Shown piece by piece: positions 27,114-39,713 of a stretch of 64,000 bases of DNA. The translations under genes were made by a program, and so were the position numbers. Location: NCBI RefSeq assembly GCF_014204865.1, contig NZ_JACHMG010000001.1:2418001-2482000 (forward strand). Direction: 5' to 3'. This DNA comes from Amycolatopsis jiangsuensis. GTDB taxonomy: Bacteria; Actinomycetota; Actinomycetes; Mycobacteriales; Pseudonocardiaceae. The notes below the pieces were generated by a model. That model worked only from the letters and a program-made list of their open reading frames with translations, ran no database searches and was not told the DNA's origin. Position 1 is the stretch's first letter; every line of letters begins with the position of its first letter.

Positions 27114-27698
27114 TCAGCCGGACGCGTCCCGCTGCGCGGCGCGGGCCCGGTCGATGATCCCGTCGATCACGTCGTTCTTCGCGTCCGCGTAGTTCTGGAC
27201 GTAGTCCCAGACCTGCGCGGCGAGTTCCCGCTTCTTCGCCAGGTACCACCGCAGTTCGTCCGGATGCGACCGCAGCCGGTCACGGAAGAGCAGGTACCGC
27301 GGCGTCTGGCCGTTGCCCGGCGAGTGGACGTGCAGGTTGATGTTCGTGTCCGGACCCTTGAAGCAGCGGTGTTTCTCCCACTCCGGCTCGCGGATCACCA
27401 GCCGGTACCCGGCCGCTTCGAGCGTGGGCACGTACGCCGGTTCGTCGTCCGAATCGGGCACTTCGAGCAGGATGTCGACGATCGGCTTGGCGGCGAGCCC
27501 GGGCACCGACGTGGAGCCCACGTGTTCGAGCAGCACCACCCGGTCGCCGAGCACCGTGCGGAGGCGGGCGGCCTCGCGCTCGTAAAGACGCGGCCATTCG
27601 GGGTTGTACTCGAGAAGCGTCACCGTGGTGCCGAGCTTCGGCGCTGCGCCGACCCAGGCAGCCTGGATGGCGGCCTCGTCGTGCACCTCTCTGGACAC
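27114..27698 (-). CDS. GrpB family protein (UPF0157)
   Basis: A 194-residue member of the GrpB group within the nucleotidyltransferase superfamily. The core signature is LLEHVGSTSVPGLAAKPIVDILLEV, with GSTSVPG and the two acidic residues expected of the fold, followed by NINLHVHSPGN. The biochemical role of GrpB is not established. GAGGGGG lies seven bases before GTG 27698. It stands between aroE and the dehydrogenase gene on the same strand, probably in the same transcript as the dehydrogenase. Confidence 0.9.
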   Translation of the reverse strand: MSREVHDEAAIQAAWVGAAPKLGTTVTLLEYNPEWPRLYEREAARLRTVLGDRVVLLEHVGSTSVPGLAAKPIVDILLEVPDSDDEPAYVPTLEAAGYRLVIREPEWEKHRCFKGPDTNINLHVHSPGNGQTPRYLLFRDRLRSHPDELRWYLAKKRELAAQVWDYVQNYADAKNDVIDGIIDRARAAQRDASG

Positions 27699-27741
27699 CG
27701 GCGTTCCCCCTCGGCTGTGTGGAAGGCGGCCCGGCAGCGTA

Positions 27742-28605
27742 TCAGGAGATCGGCAGGGGCAGGACGTCGTTTGTCGCCGCGCGGAGGGCCGCGCGCATCT
27801 CGGCGCGTGGTGCGGGACGTCCGGTGAAGTGCTCGGCCTGTCCGAATGCCTGGTGCAGCAGCATGTCCAGCCCAGTCGCGAGGCGGCCGCCGCGGGCCGT
27901 GACGGCCTCTGCCAGAGGGGTCGGCCAGGGGTGGTAGATGACGTCGAGCACGCTGCCGACGCCGGCCAGCTCCGCGACGTGCGGCCGCACCGCCTCCGGC
28001 GGCACAGTGCTGATCAGGACCGCCGCGCTGTCCGCCAGCCTCGCGAAATCCGCTTCGGACCACGTCAGCACGTCGACCGGCAGCCCGGCCCGCTCGGCCG
28101 CTGCGAGCGTTTCCGCCGCCCGCGCCGGATCGCGGACGACCAGCTGTGCCGACCCGACGCCCAGCTCGACCAGCCCGACCACCGCGGCCGCCGCGGTGCC
28201 GCCGGCGCCGAGCACGACCGCGTGGTCTCCCGGCGCGGGCGCGTAGCCGCCGGCCACCCGCAACGCACCGGTCACGCCTTCGACGTCGGTGCAGTCGGCC
28301 AGCCAGCCATCGCCTTCGCGTACCAACGTGTTCGCCGCGCCGACGGCCGCCGCGCGCGGGGTGACCTCACTCGCGTGGTCGAGGGCGCGGCGTTTGCCCG
28401 GCATGGTGACCGACAGGCCGACCCATTCCGGCCCGAGGCCGTCGACGAAGCCGGGCAGCTCGTCCGCGTCGGTCTCGAACCGTTCGTAGGTCCAGCGGTC
28501 CAGGCCGAGCGCGGCGAACGCGGCCCGGTGCAGTACCGGCGAGAGCGAATGCGCCACCGGCTTGCCCAGCACACCGGCGTGGCGCGGCCCGTCAGTAGAC
28601 GCCAC
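27742..28605 (-). CDS. aroE: Shikimate dehydrogenase
   Basis: A 287-residue NADP-type dehydrogenase reducing 3-dehydroshikimate to shikimate. The substrate-binding SLSPVLHRAAF, the catalytic Lys in VTMPGKRRAL, GAANTLVREG, and the cofactor loop VLGAGGTAAAAV are present, with a C-terminal LLHQAFGQAEHFTG. It overlaps mltG by 14 bp. It belongs with aroC-K-B-Q functionally, but here about 9 kb including an IS element and a PTS locus separates it from that group. Confidence 0.96.
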   Translation of the reverse strand: MASTDGPRHAGVLGKPVAHSLSPVLHRAAFAALGLDRWTYERFETDADELPGFVDGLGPEWVGLSVTMPGKRRALDHASEVTPRAAAVGAANTLVREGDGWLADCTDVEGVTGALRVAGGYAPAPGDHAVVLGAGGTAAAAVVGLVELGVGSAQLVVRDPARAAETLAAAERAGLPVDVLTWSEADFARLADSAAVLISTVPPEAVRPHVAELAGVGSVLDVIYHPWPTPLAEAVTARGGRLATGLDMLLHQAFGQAEHFTGRPAPRAEMRAALRAATNDVLPLPIS

Positions 28606-31159
28606 GGGACTGCGCCAACGCCTTGTTCTCGTTGTGCTCGTCGTTCGTGACCGCGAAGCAGGAATGCCCGTCCTTCTCGCATTTCACGAAGTAGGCCCAG
28701 TCACCCTCGGTCGGTTTCACCGCGGCCTCGATGGCGTCCACGCTGGGCACCCCGATCGGCGTCGGCGGGAGGCCGTAGTTGAGATAAGTGTTGTACGGAC
28801 CGGGCCTCTTGCGGTCCTCCGGCTTGGTCAGCAGGGTCGGCTGGTCGAGCGGGTAGTTGACGGTCGAGTCGAGACCCAGCTTGATGCGCTGCTCGAGCCG
28901 GTTGTAAATGACCCGGGCGACCTTGCCGAAGTCCGGGCCGATCGCCTCCCGCTCGATCAGCGACGCGACGACCAGCGTCTCGTACGGCGACACGTCGGGG
29001 CCGGTGTTCTCCGGGCCGAGCCCGGCCGCCTGGATCGCCTCCGTGGACCGCTTGACCAGGTCGCTGATCAGCTCGGTCGCGCTCCAGCCGGGCTTCACGT
29101 CGTAGACGCCGGCCGCGATCAGGCCCTCGACGCGCTTGTCCTTGCTCAGCGCCTTGTCCGCGTCGGCGGCCGCCCAGTCCGGCACACCGAGCGTTTTCAG
29201 GTCCGCTTCCGCGACGGTCCTGCGCAGCTCGTCGACCGGGATGCAGGTGCTCTTGCCGTTCAAGGTGGCGCACGAAGCCTTCGACATCAAGGAGAACACT
29301 CCCGGCGTGACCTTGCCGCCGGGCTGCTTGACGTCGTCGAGCTGGGTGTAGGGACGGATCTCCAGCCGGCCGACCCGGGCCGACGGCGACGTGATCGCGT
29401 CCACCGCACTGGACCCGGACATCTGCTTTTTCAGCAGGTAGTAGCCCTGCTGGATGCGGCTGAGCGCGGTGTTGTCGACGCCCGCCTTGACGAACGCCTT
29501 CGTGCTCGCGACGACCCCGGCCTCGGTCAGCTTCGAGCCGATGGCCGAGGTGGTGTCCCCGTCCTCCACCTGCACGAGGGCGTCGCCCTGGCCGGAGCCG
29601 TCGAAGTCGGCGTACCCGAAGAGCCGCTGGTAGCCGTAGTAGGCGCCGCCGGCGAACACCACGAGCACGACGAGCGCGGCGACCCAGCCGAGGGCGCGCT
29701 TGCGACGGCGCCGGCGCGGCTTCTCCGGCGGTTCGTCGGCGTAGTCCTCGTCGTAGCCGTCCTCGTAGCCATCCTCGTAGCCGTAGTGCTCGTCGTCGGC
29801 GTAGTCGCCGTCCGGGTACTCGTCGTAGCCCTCGTCGAAGAGGTCGTCGAGCTGTTCCCGGGGCGGTTCGGGATGTTCCTCGGGCAGGCTCGGGATGACC
29901 TCGGTCGGCGGCTCGGGCGGACGCCGTCGCTGGGGGTACGCCCCGTCGCGGCCGGCCCGGGGATCGGGAGGCATCGAAGTGTCGGCGAACCGCGGGTCGC
30001 GCGGCATCGAAGTGGCCGCGAACCGCGGATCCGGCGGCATCGACGGGTGCTGCCCGGGGTCGGCGAGCCGCGGATCCGGCGGCATCGAGCCCTCGGCGAA
30101 ACGCGGGTCGGCCGGCGCCGCACCCTCGGGCGGCACCGGACCTGTGGCAAAGCGTGGATCCGGCGGCATGGACCCGTCCGGGGGTGGCACCGGGCGGCGG
30201 CGTGGCGGCCGGGGTGCCGCGGCGGGTGGGTCGGCGGACAGCGGCGTGCCGACGTCGGGGGTGGGCACCTCGTCCGGTTCCAGGCGGCGGCGCCTCCTCA
30301 ACGAGGCGTTGCCGTGGCTGTCGCCCGGGGGTGGTTCGCCCGGCCCGGGCTGCGGTGGACGAGCCGCCGGACGACGGCCGGGCGGCGGTTGTTCGGCGTT
30401 GCCGGCCCGGCGACGCCGCGGGGGCGGCGGCGGCCGGTCGTCCACCGGACGGCCGGCCGCCGGCGTACCCTGCTCACCCTCGTCGCGGCGACGGCCACCG
30501 GACGGCAGCGGTTCCCCTTCGGCACCACGGGGGCCAAGCTGCGGACCCTGGCCCCCCCTGGCGTCGGGACCGGGTGGCGGCACCGGCGCACCTTCCACAC
30601 CGCGACCGGGCGGTGGGAGCTGTTCTCCGGCAGCACCAGGACCAGGTGCCGGAACTTGTGCACCTTCGCGGCGACCGGGCTGCGGAGGACCTTCCGCGCG
30701 GCGACGGCGGCCAGGCGGCGGAGGCTGCTGCCCGGCGTCGGCCGCACGGCGAGGTGGCGGCTGGTCATCTCCGGCACGACGGCCGGGCGGTGGAGACTGT
30801 TCCGCTTCGTCCGGGCGATTGCCGGGCGGAGGCGCGGCACGGCGGCGACCGGGCGGGGGTGGACTCGCCTCGTCCACGCGACGACGGCGGCCGGGACGCG
30901 GGGAGCCGGCGTCCGGGGAAATCCGGCGGGGGCGGGCCCGGCCGGGTTCGGCGAGGTCGTCCTGGCCGGGAGGCAGGTCGCGCGAGGCCGGACGCGGTGG
31001 ACGGCCCGCGCCGGAAGGCGGCGGGCCACCCGGGGCCGGTGCACCACCGGGGTCGCGGCCTTCGGGGCCGTCCGCACGGCGGCGGGCACGGGGTTCGGCT
31101 CCCGGGGGGCGCGGCCGGCGGCGGCCGCCCGGGTGTTCCGGGCCGCGGGGCTCGGTCAT
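28592..31159 (-). CDS. mltG: Endolytic murein transglycosylase MltG with a very long disordered N-terminus
   Basis: An 855-residue membrane protein. Residues ~1-460 are Pro/Arg/Gly-rich cytoplasmic disorder, including repeated MPPDPRF-type motifs (DNA ~29.95-30.2 kb) and an acidic [12 protein letters not shown] run. A membrane helix ([18 protein letters not shown]) follows near residues 470-490, then the periplasmic YceG/MltG domain with the catalytic Glu in VASLIEREA and the [14 protein letters not shown] signature. MltG cleaves nascent glycan strands and sets their length. The disordered part is unusually long compared with typical MltG. The neighbours ruvX (ATGA overlap) and aroE fit the conserved actinobacterial order. 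Confidence 0.94.
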   Translation of the reverse strand: MTEPRGPEHPGGRRRPRPPGAEPRARRRADGPEGRDPGGAPAPGGPPPSGAGRPPRPASRDLPPGQDDLAEPGRARPRRISPDAGSPRPGRRRRVDEASPPPPGRRRAAPPPGNRPDEAEQSPPPGRRAGDDQPPPRRAADAGQQPPPPGRRRRAEGPPQPGRREGAQVPAPGPGAAGEQLPPPGRGVEGAPVPPPGPDARGGQGPQLGPRGAEGEPLPSGGRRRDEGEQGTPAAGRPVDDRPPPPPRRRRAGNAEQPPPGRRPAARPPQPGPGEPPPGDSHGNASLRRRRRLEPDEVPTPDVGTPLSADPPAAAPRPPRRRPVPPPDGSMPPDPRFATGPVPPEGAAPADPRFAEGSMPPDPRLADPGQHPSMPPDPRFAATSMPRDPRFADTSMPPDPRAGRDGAYPQRRRPPEPPTEVIPSLPEEHPEPPREQLDDLFDEGYDEYPDGDYADDEHYGYEDGYEDGYDEDYADEPPEKPRRRRRKRALGWVAALVVLVVFAGGAYYGYQRLFGYADFDGSGQGDALVQVEDGDTTSAIGSKLTEAGVVASTKAFVKAGVDNTALSRIQQGYYLLKKQMSGSSAVDAITSPSARVGRLEIRPYTQLDDVKQPGGKVTPGVFSLMSKASCATLNGKSTCIPVDELRRTVAEADLKTLGVPDWAAADADKALSKDKRVEGLIAAGVYDVKPGWSATELISDLVKRSTEAIQAAGLGPENTGPDVSPYETLVVASLIEREAIGPDFGKVARVIYNRLEQRIKLGLDSTVNYPLDQPTLLTKPEDRKRPGPYNTYLNYGLPPTPIGVPSVDAIEAAVKPTEGDWAYFVKCEKDGHSCFAVTNDEHNENKALAQSRGVY

Positions 31160-31645
31160 GAGTCGCCTTTCCGGGCGCGGTGTGCGGCGGCGGCGTCGAG
31201 CCAGGCCTGCAGGATCTCGACCGCCGCGGCCTGGTCGACCACCGCGCGCTGCTTGCGGCCCTTGACCCCGCGCTGGGACAGCATCCGGGACGCGGTGACC
31301 GTGGTCAGCCGTTCGTCGGCCAGTCGCACCGGAACCTCACCGATCCGCGTGGCGAGCCGGTCCGCGTAGTCCACGGCCAGCTCGGCGGCACTGCCCTGAC
31401 GGTTCGCCAGCGTCCTCGGCAGCCCGACGATCACCTCGACCACCTCGTGTTCGGTGACGAGTTCGGCAAGCCGGTCGAGATCGCTGTCGTCCTTCGCATC
31501 ACGGGAAAGGGTAACCAGCGGGCTCGCGAGGATCGGGGCGGGATCGCTCAGTGCCACGCCCACCCGGACAGACCCGACATCGACCGCGAGCCGCCTGCCG
31601 CGGCCCGGATCGGACTCGCCGGGCCGATCCGGGCCTCTGTGCGCC

Positions 31646-31656
<11 letters not shown>
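31156..31656 (-). CDS. ruvX: Holliday-junction resolvase-like RuvX (YqgF)
   Basis: About 166 residues with the RNase-H-like fold: [17 protein letters not shown] carries the first catalytic Asp, [15 protein letters not shown] the second strand, and [16 protein letters not shown] and [14 protein letters not shown] complete the family pattern. YqgF proteins act in rRNA processing and recombination. No ATG or GTG is well placed; TTG 31656, inside the end of alaS, is my choice, and the start is uncertain by a few codons. It overlaps mltG (ATGA) and alaS, so all three are cotranscribed. Confidence 0.9.
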
Positions 31657-34309
<2,653 letters not shown>

Positions 34310-34406
34310 GGGAATGTCCTCAGGCTGGGCCCGGCCCCGCACGCGCGGGTGCCGGGAGAAAACGGAAGAACGGGGTCGGCGACGGCGGAGGGCGTGCGGA
34401 AGCGGC

Positions 34407-34712
34407 TCAGCCCTCCGCCCGGCGAGCTCGCCGGACGGGGCGCTGGGCGGCGTGCCGGCCCGCGCCACCCGCGGGCGGTGCGGTGAACCCGGTGCGTTCC
34501 TCGACCATGTCGTGCAGCTCCTGTTCCCGTTCGCTCATCCCGGCGCGCACCTCGGCGCCGAACGAACCGACGGCGCCGGCGAGTTCCCGCACGGCGTCGC
34601 CCACATTCGATGCTAACCCCGCCGGCGTGGCCTGACGAGCGGCTTCGGAGGCCTTGCGGCTGAGCGCGACCCCGGCGACGACGCCGACCCCGAGCCAGAA
34701 GAGGCGCTTCAC
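34407..34712 (-). CDS. Small membrane-anchored protein upstream of alaS (DUF6167-like)
   Basis: A 101-residue protein with one N-terminal hydrophobic helix ([15 protein letters not shown]), then an Ala-rich helical region with [21 protein letters not shown] and a basic Pro/Arg tail. Proteins of this type lie between a DUF948 protein and alaS in many actinobacteria; the family assignment is from position and appearance. GTG 34712 overlaps the stop of the upstream DUF948 gene (GTGA). Its role is unknown, perhaps structural at the membrane. Confidence 0.8.
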   Translation of the reverse strand: MKRLFWLGVGVVAGVALSRKASEAARQATPAGLASNVGDAVRELAGAVGSFGAEVRAGMSEREQELHDMVEERTGFTAPPAGGAGRHAAQRPVRRARRAEG

Positions 34713-35101
34713 TTCTTCCTCCGGCCGGGGCGCTCCGCCTTGGTCTCCTGGCGCTTGCGGCGCGCGCGGATCGCCTTGCTGACCCCGTAGGACAGCGCGG
34801 CCGTCTTCACCAGCGGCCCGCCCAGCGTCGCGGTGAACACCGACGAGAGCGCCGAGACGTTGCCGCTCACGGCCTGCGCGTTCGAGGTGATCCCGTCGAC
34901 GCGCTCGAGCTGGGTGTTCACGTGCGTGATGGTCTCGTTGGCGCCGATCAGCAGCGGATCGCTGTTCTCGTGTGCCTTGCGGATCGCGATGGTGGCCTCG
35001 TCCAGCGTGCGGCCCAGTTTGAGCAGCGGGATCGCGAGCAGCACGACCAGCAGCACGAAAGCACCTGCGGCGATCAGCGCGGCGATCTGCCCTGCCGACA
35101 C
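34709..35101 (-). CDS. DUF948 domain protein
   Basis: A 130-residue protein: an N-terminal membrane helix (IAALIAAGAFVLLVVLLAIPLLKLG), then a long amphipathic helix (LDEATIAIRKAHENSDPLL, TITHVNTQLERVDGITSNAQAV) typical of DUF948, and a basic C-terminus [22 protein letters not shown] lies four bases before GTG 35101. It is coupled to the next small membrane protein and lies upstream of alaS, the common actinobacterial arrangement. Function unknown; DUF948 proteins are thought to be general-stress or envelope-associated. Confidence 0.87.
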   Translation of the reverse strand: MSAGQIAALIAAGAFVLLVVLLAIPLLKLGRTLDEATIAIRKAHENSDPLLIGANETITHVNTQLERVDGITSNAQAVSGNVSALSSVFTATLGGPLVKTAALSYGVSKAIRARRKRQETKAERPGRRKK

Positions 35102-35552
35102 GGGCCCTCCTCGGGTGGTGCGGGTTTCCGGTGTGTCAGTGAGGTTACCGCCTGGCCCGCCGTTCGCAGGGCGCGCCCCGCCGCTGTGGTCACGCAGCGC
35201 AGCCACCTCGGTGGAAAACCGTTCGCGACCGTCGCACCGGCGCTGGTGGGCACGGGGAATGACCGGCAGCAGCGAGCGCCGGCCGCCGGCCCGGGTGCTC
35301 GGCGGACCGGGCGGCGCGGTGGCCCGAAGTGCTCACCGGGCTGTCCGGCGTGGACTGTGACCACGCTGCGCCCGAGGTCGCCCGGCGGCGGGCCGCGTAG
35401 CAGCCACCCGGTCCGGGCTTCTTCGCGCATTTCACCCTCGTCGCCGCGGTTTTCGCCGGACGGGACTGCGGCGGGCGGACGTTCGAGCGCACGCAGTTGC
35501 TGGAGCACGCCCTCACCAACGGGCATCAGCGTGGACCCGATCGCCGGGCTGC
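35102..35552. other. 450 bp gap with no convincing gene
   Basis: Several overlapping frames are open but none has family features. One + frame from about 35401 reads GFFAHFTLVAAVFAGRDCGG and is protein-like for ~50 codons, with a stop directly upstream and no clear start. It could be a gene remnant. Nothing else is seen. Confidence 0.4.
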
Positions 35553-36410
35553 TCAGCGGCCGTCCCTGACGATCGCCTCGTACAGCGCGGCCATGTCGTC
35601 CTCGCCATGGCCGGCCTCGGCCGCGGCACGCAGGTGCGCGAGCGCCGCGCCGACGCCCGAGACGTCGGCGGCTTCTCCCGCGGCTTCCACGACCAGCGCC
35701 GCGTCCTTCGCCGCGAGCGAGGTCGGGAAGCTGGCCGGGTAGTCGCCGGACAGCATGAGCGGACCCTTCATCCGCGCATAGCCGACGTCGAACGCGGTGC
35801 CCTCCATGACGTCGAAGAACAGCTGCGGGTCGACTCCCAGTGCCTTGGCCAGCGCGAGGCTTTCACCGGTCGCGTTGGTGAGCGCGAGGACCCAGGCGTT
35901 CATCACCAGCTTCAGCCGGGTCGCCGTACCGGGTTCGGTGCCGAGCCAGCGCGTACGCGAGCCGATCGCGCCGAACACCGGTTCGGCACGCTCGTGCACG
36001 TCGTCCGGGCCGGCGGCGAGGATCTGCAGCTGCGCCTGCTCGGCGGGCACTTTCGTGCCCATCACCGGGCAGTCGACGAACGGCACCTCGGCGTCGGCGG
36101 CGGTCTCGGCGAGTCTGCTCACCCATTCGGTGCCGACAGTGCTGGTCTGCAGCCACAACGTGCCCGGCGCGGGCGCGGCCGCGTCGAACGCCTCGGCGAC
36201 CACCGGTCCGTCGGCCAGCATGGTGACCAGGACGTCCGCGCCGTCGGCGGCCTCGCGCGGGGACGCGGCGACGGTCGCACCCTCCGCGGCGAGGGGTTCG
36301 GCCTTGGCCGCGGTGCGATTCCAGGCGCGGACGTCGAGGCCCGCGCGCACGAGGTGGCCGGCCATCGGGCGGCCCATGATGCCGGTGCCGAGAAATGCGA
36401 CGGTGCTCAT
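35553..36410 (-). CDS. NAD(P)-dependent beta-hydroxyacid dehydrogenase (HIBADH-like)
   Basis: A 285-residue enzyme of the 3-hydroxyisobutyrate dehydrogenase/imine reductase superfamily. The cofactor motif is FLGTGIMGRPMAGHLVRAG; the substrate loop VDCPVMGTKVPAE corresponds to DAPVSGG of the family, and the catalytic Lys lies in KLVMNAWVLALTNATGESLALAKALG, with the C-terminal AAKDAALVVEAAGE segment. Which acid it oxidises or reduces is not clear. The gene stands alone, next to the cupin gene on the same strand. Confidence 0.9.
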   Translation of the reverse strand: MSTVAFLGTGIMGRPMAGHLVRAGLDVRAWNRTAAKAEPLAAEGATVAASPREAADGADVLVTMLADGPVVAEAFDAAAPAPGTLWLQTSTVGTEWVSRLAETAADAEVPFVDCPVMGTKVPAEQAQLQILAAGPDDVHERAEPVFGAIGSRTRWLGTEPGTATRLKLVMNAWVLALTNATGESLALAKALGVDPQLFFDVMEGTAFDVGYARMKGPLMLSGDYPASFPTSLAAKDAALVVEAAGEAADVSGVGAALAHLRAAAEAGHGEDDMAALYEAIVRDGR

Positions 36411-36428
36411 GCCGTCATGATGAGCCGG

Positions 36429-36980
36429 TCAGTGGCTGAGCGCAGGCCAGGAGGTTCGCCGTTCGGCGACCAGGGCGCCGAAACCGGGGAAGTCCGCCGG
36501 CACCACCGGCTCCGGGAACCGCGCCGGAGCGGCCGCGGCCGGGTGCCGGACCCGGATCGTGACGTGATCGGGCCGCGGTCCGCCGTCGTGCCAGTGCCGG
36601 GTGTGCGCCGGGATGGTCAGCAGGTCGCCGGGTTCGCACAGCAGCGCGAGCACCTGGCGGCCGGCGCGCAGGTACCAGACCGCGGAGCCGCTGACGAAGA
36701 ACCGGTCTTCGTCGCCGTTCGAGGTGCGCTCGACCGGTCCCGTCTCGGCCACCAGCAGCTCCACGGCGTGGTAGCCCGGCCCCGCGGTACGGGCGTCGAT
36801 GCGGTCCCGGAAGTGCGCCAGCACCTCGGCCTCCCCCGCGCCGGACGCCAGGCCGGCGAGCGGCCAGCGGACGAACCCGGCGCCCGCCCGGCCGAGCTCG
36901 GCCGTGATCGTCGCGGTGTCCTCGGTACGCAGCAGCACGTGCCCGGGCTGATCGTCCGGCCACACCGTCAGCAGCGTCAT
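36429..36980 (-). CDS. Acireductone-dioxygenase-like cupin lacking the HxH metal ligands
   Basis: A 183-residue cupin starting MTLLTVWPDD after a strong GGAGGGGG site five bases upstream. The order of blocks follows acireductone dioxygenase: LLRTEDTATITAELG, then DEDRFFVSGSAVWYL, a CEPGDLLTIPAHTRHWHDGG barrel strand and an Arg-rich end. ARD normally binds its metal through HxHx3E in the EHTHxEDEVRFF segment; here the equivalent is ERTSNGDEDRFF, so both His are replaced, while the Glu and the late His in HTRHW remain. Enzyme activity on acireductone is therefore doubtful. No other methionine-salvage genes are nearby. Confidence 0.75.
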   Translation of the reverse strand: MTLLTVWPDDQPGHVLLRTEDTATITAELGRAGAGFVRWPLAGLASGAGEAEVLAHFRDRIDARTAGPGYHAVELLVAETGPVERTSNGDEDRFFVSGSAVWYLRAGRQVLALLCEPGDLLTIPAHTRHWHDGGPRPDHVTIRVRHPAAAAPARFPEPVVPADFPGFGALVAERRTSWPALSH

Positions 36981-37329
36981 CGCCACCCCCTCCGTCGCAA
37001 AGGACCAACCCACGTGGCGGCCGGGCATTCCCCTTCCGCACGCCGACGGGAAGAAAGTGGCGCGGTTCACGGCCCGTCGCCCGGGCCGGGGTGCCGGCTC
37101 GTGCGGCAGGCGGGTGCGGCTCGCACGGGCGGACTCCACACGGCAAGCGGGTCGGCTCACGCCGCCCTGGTCGGCCCACGCAGGCAGCGAGTTGCCTCAC
37201 CCAGCCGTGGGTCGGCCTACGCAGGCCACCGGTCCACTCACCCAGCCACCGGTCCACTCACCCAGCCACCGGTCCACTCACCCAACCACGAGCCGAGCGG
37301 CTCGGGCGGCTCGGGCGGCCGGGAGGGCG
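36981..37329. repeat. Gap with 20 bp tandem repeats
   Basis: About 350 bp without a gene. At ~37221-37290 the 20 bp unit CCCAGCCACCGGTCCACTCA is repeated about three and a half times, nearly perfectly; the preceding 100 bp contains diverged GTCGGCTCACGC-like relatives. It lies between the end of rarA and the start of the cupin gene. Confidence 0.8.
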
Positions 37330-38727
37330 TCAGCGTTCGCCCCGGATCGTGCGGCGCAGCCGGGGTACTCGGTCGGCCAGCGGGCGTTCGCCGCCGCGCT
37401 GGGTGGGCTCGTAGTAGTCGCGTCCGACGAGTTCGTCCGGGGGGTACTGCTGGGTGAGCACGCCTTCCGGGACGTTGTGCGGGTAGCGGTAGCCCTGCGC
37501 GTTGCCGAGCTTCTGCGCGCCCGCGTAGTGCCCGTCGCGCAGGTGCGGCGGGACGGTGCCGATGGCACCGGATCGTACGTCGGCCAGCGCCGAGTCGATG
37601 GCCGTGACCACCGCGTTGGACTTCGGCGCGGTGGCCAGGTGGATGGTGGCCTGGGCGAGCGCGAGCCGGCCCTCCGGCATGCCGATGAACTGCACCGCGT
37701 GCGCCGCGGCCACCGCCGCCTGCAGTGCGGTGGGGTCGGCGAGGCCGACGTCCTCGCTCGCGTGCACGACCAGCCGCCGCGCCAGGAACCGCGGGTCCTC
37801 CCCCGCCTCGATCATCCGCGCCAGGTAGTGCAGCGCGGCGTCCACGTCCGAACCACGGATCGACTTGATGAACGCGCTGATCACGTCGTAGTGCTGGTCG
37901 CCGTCGCGGTCGTACCGCACCGCCGCCTTGTCCACAGTGGACTCGACGGTGGCCAGGTCGATGGTCTTGTGCTCGGTGGCCGCCGCGGCGTCGGCCGCCG
38001 CTTCCAGCGCCGTGAGCGCTCGCCGCGCGTCACCGCCCGCCAGCCGCACCAGGTGCGCCAGTGCTTCTTCGGTGAGCGTGAGTTCGCCGGCCAGCCCGCG
38101 CTCGTCGGTCCGCGCGCGCTCGAGCAGCGCCACGATGTCGTCGTCGGTGAGCGAACGCAGCTGCAGCACCAGCGAACGGGACAGCAACGGGGAAACCACC
38201 GAGAACGACGGGTTCTCGGTCGTCGCGGCCACCAGCAGCACGGTGCGGTCCTCGACCGCGCCCAGCAGCGCGTCCTGCTGGGTCTTGGAGAACCGGTGCA
38301 CCTCGTCGATGAACAGCACGGTGTTCTCGGTGTTGTACTGCCGCCGCCGTCGAGCCTCCTCGATCACCCCGCGCACTTCCTTCACCCCGGCCGAGAGCGC
38401 GGACATCGCGACGAACCGGCGCCCGGTGGCGACGGACACCAGGTTCGCGAGCGTGGTCTTGCCCGTCCCGGGCGGGCCGTAGAGCAGCACCGACGCGGGC
38501 GCCGCCCCCTCCACGAGCCGGCGCAGCGGGGCGCCCTCACGCAGCAGGTGCTGCTGGCCCACCACCTCGTCGAGGGTGCGCGGGCGCATCCGCACCGCGA
38601 GCGGGGAGCTGGCCGGTGCGGCCTGCAGCCCCGAACCGGCGCTCCCCGATCCGGCGCCACCTGCCCCGGCGGGCTCCGGCGGCGGTCCCAGGTCGGGGTT
38701 CACCGTGAAGAGTTCGTCCTGTGCCAC
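37330..38727 (-). CDS. rarA: Replication-associated recombination ATPase RarA
   Basis: A 465-residue AAA+ clamp-loader-like ATPase. Walker [10 protein letters not shown], Walker [10 protein letters not shown], sensor-1 TTENPSF and the RarA-specific [11 protein letters not shown] and [19 protein letters not shown] are present, with the C-terminal tetramerisation region ([15 protein letters not shown]). RarA acts at stalled forks. The frame extends upstream, but GTG 38727 (MAQDELFTV) is the family start. It is divergent from the phosphoesterase gene. Homologs lie near aspS in related actinobacteria. Confidence 0.95.
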   Translation of the reverse strand: MAQDELFTVNPDLGPPPEPAGAGGAGSGSAGSGLQAAPASSPLAVRMRPRTLDEVVGQQHLLREGAPLRRLVEGAAPASVLLYGPPGTGKTTLANLVSVATGRRFVAMSALSAGVKEVRGVIEEARRRRQYNTENTVLFIDEVHRFSKTQQDALLGAVEDRTVLLVAATTENPSFSVVSPLLSRSLVLQLRSLTDDDIVALLERARTDERGLAGELTLTEEALAHLVRLAGGDARRALTALEAAADAAAATEHKTIDLATVESTVDKAAVRYDRDGDQHYDVISAFIKSIRGSDVDAALHYLARMIEAGEDPRFLARRLVVHASEDVGLADPTALQAAVAAAHAVQFIGMPEGRLALAQATIHLATAPKSNAVVTAIDSALADVRSGAIGTVPPHLRDGHYAGAQKLGNAQGYRYPHNVPEGVLTQQYPPDELVGRDYYEPTQRGGERPLADRVPRLRRTIRGER

Positions 38728-38957
38728 GCCGACGACGGTATCCGACCACCCCGACATTCCCGCTCCCCCGGCCCGGGTCACCCGCGTGGGCGCGGGACGG
38801 GCTGTTCCTGCGCCCACGCCTTCGCGGGCGTCGCGCACCACTGTCCATCTGCGCTGGCGGGTCGACGAGATGGAGTCCGGGTGCTGCTGTTGACGCTGCT
38901 TGTGCGCCGTCGGCGAACACGCCTCGGCTGCGGGGTGCGGGCGGGCACACTGGGGTG

Positions 38958-39713
38958 ATGGTGTCCTCGGTAGCGGTGCTCTCCGACGTCCACGGCATGC
39001 TGCCCGCGCTCGAGGCGGTGCTGGCCGAGCCCGATGTGGCGGCGGCCGAGGTCGTCGTGCTGTGCGGTGATCACGCCGCCGGGCCACTGCCGCGCCGGAC
39101 CCTCGACCGGCTCGCCGGGCTGGGCGACCGGGCGAAGTGGTTGCGCGGCAACGCCGACCGCGAGCTGGTCACGCTCGCGGCCGGTGGCGGCACCACGATC
39201 GCCGACCCGATCGCGCCGTGGGCGGCCGGAGACCTCCGTCCGGACCAGCTCGCATTGCTGGCCGGCCTGCCGCTTTCGCTGACGATCGAGGTGACCGGGC
39301 TGGGCGAGGTGCTGTTCTGCCACGCCACGCCGCGCGACGACGAGGAAGTGGTGCTTGTGGACAGTCCGCCCGCGCGGTGGGCGGAGGTGCTCGCCGGAAG
39401 CACCGCGGAAACCGTGGTGTGCGGGCACACCCACATGCCGTTCGTCCGGCTGGCGGACCGGCGCCGGATCGTCAACCCGGGAAGTGTGGGGATGCCTTAC
39501 GGCACAACGGGTGCACACTGGGCCCTGCTCGGCCCTGGCGTCCAGCTGCGGCGCACCGAGTACGACGCGGAAGCCGCCTGCCGGGAGCTGGAGAACACGT
39601 CCGGGTATCCCGGAATCAGTGTGTGGGCGGATGAATTCGTCCGGAATCCGGCGTCGGACGTCGAGGTGCTGCGGGTTTTCAGTCCCCTCGCCCGCGGAAC
39701 GAGCGCCACATGA
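38958..39713 (+). CDS. Metallophosphoesterase (calcineurin-like, YfcE type)
   Basis: A 251-residue protein with all metal-binding motifs of the family in order: [30 protein letters not shown] and CGHTHMPF, then VNPGSVGMP. It probably cleaves small phosphodiesters or phosphomonoesters; the substrate is unknown. ATG 38958 is chosen; CACACT six bases upstream suggests a leaderless promoter. Its 3' end overlaps the convergent SGNH hydrolase gene by 35 bp. Confidence 0.92.
   Translation: MVSSVAVLSDVHGMLPALEAVLAEPDVAAAEVVVLCGDHAAGPLPRRTLDRLAGLGDRAKWLRGNADRELVTLAAGGGTTIADPIAPWAAGDLRPDQLALLAGLPLSLTIEVTGLGEVLFCHATPRDDEEVVLVDSPPARWAEVLAGSTAETVVCGHTHMPFVRLADRRRIVNPGSVGMPYGTTGAHWALLGPGVQLRRTEYDAEAACRELENTSGYPGISVWADEFVRNPASDVEVLRVFSPLARGTSAT

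Noticed and set aside
35398..35573. Protein-like frame GFFAHFTLVAAVFAGRD... as a small gene
   Set aside because: No start codon context, stop immediately upstream, and no recognised family; kept only as a possible remnant.
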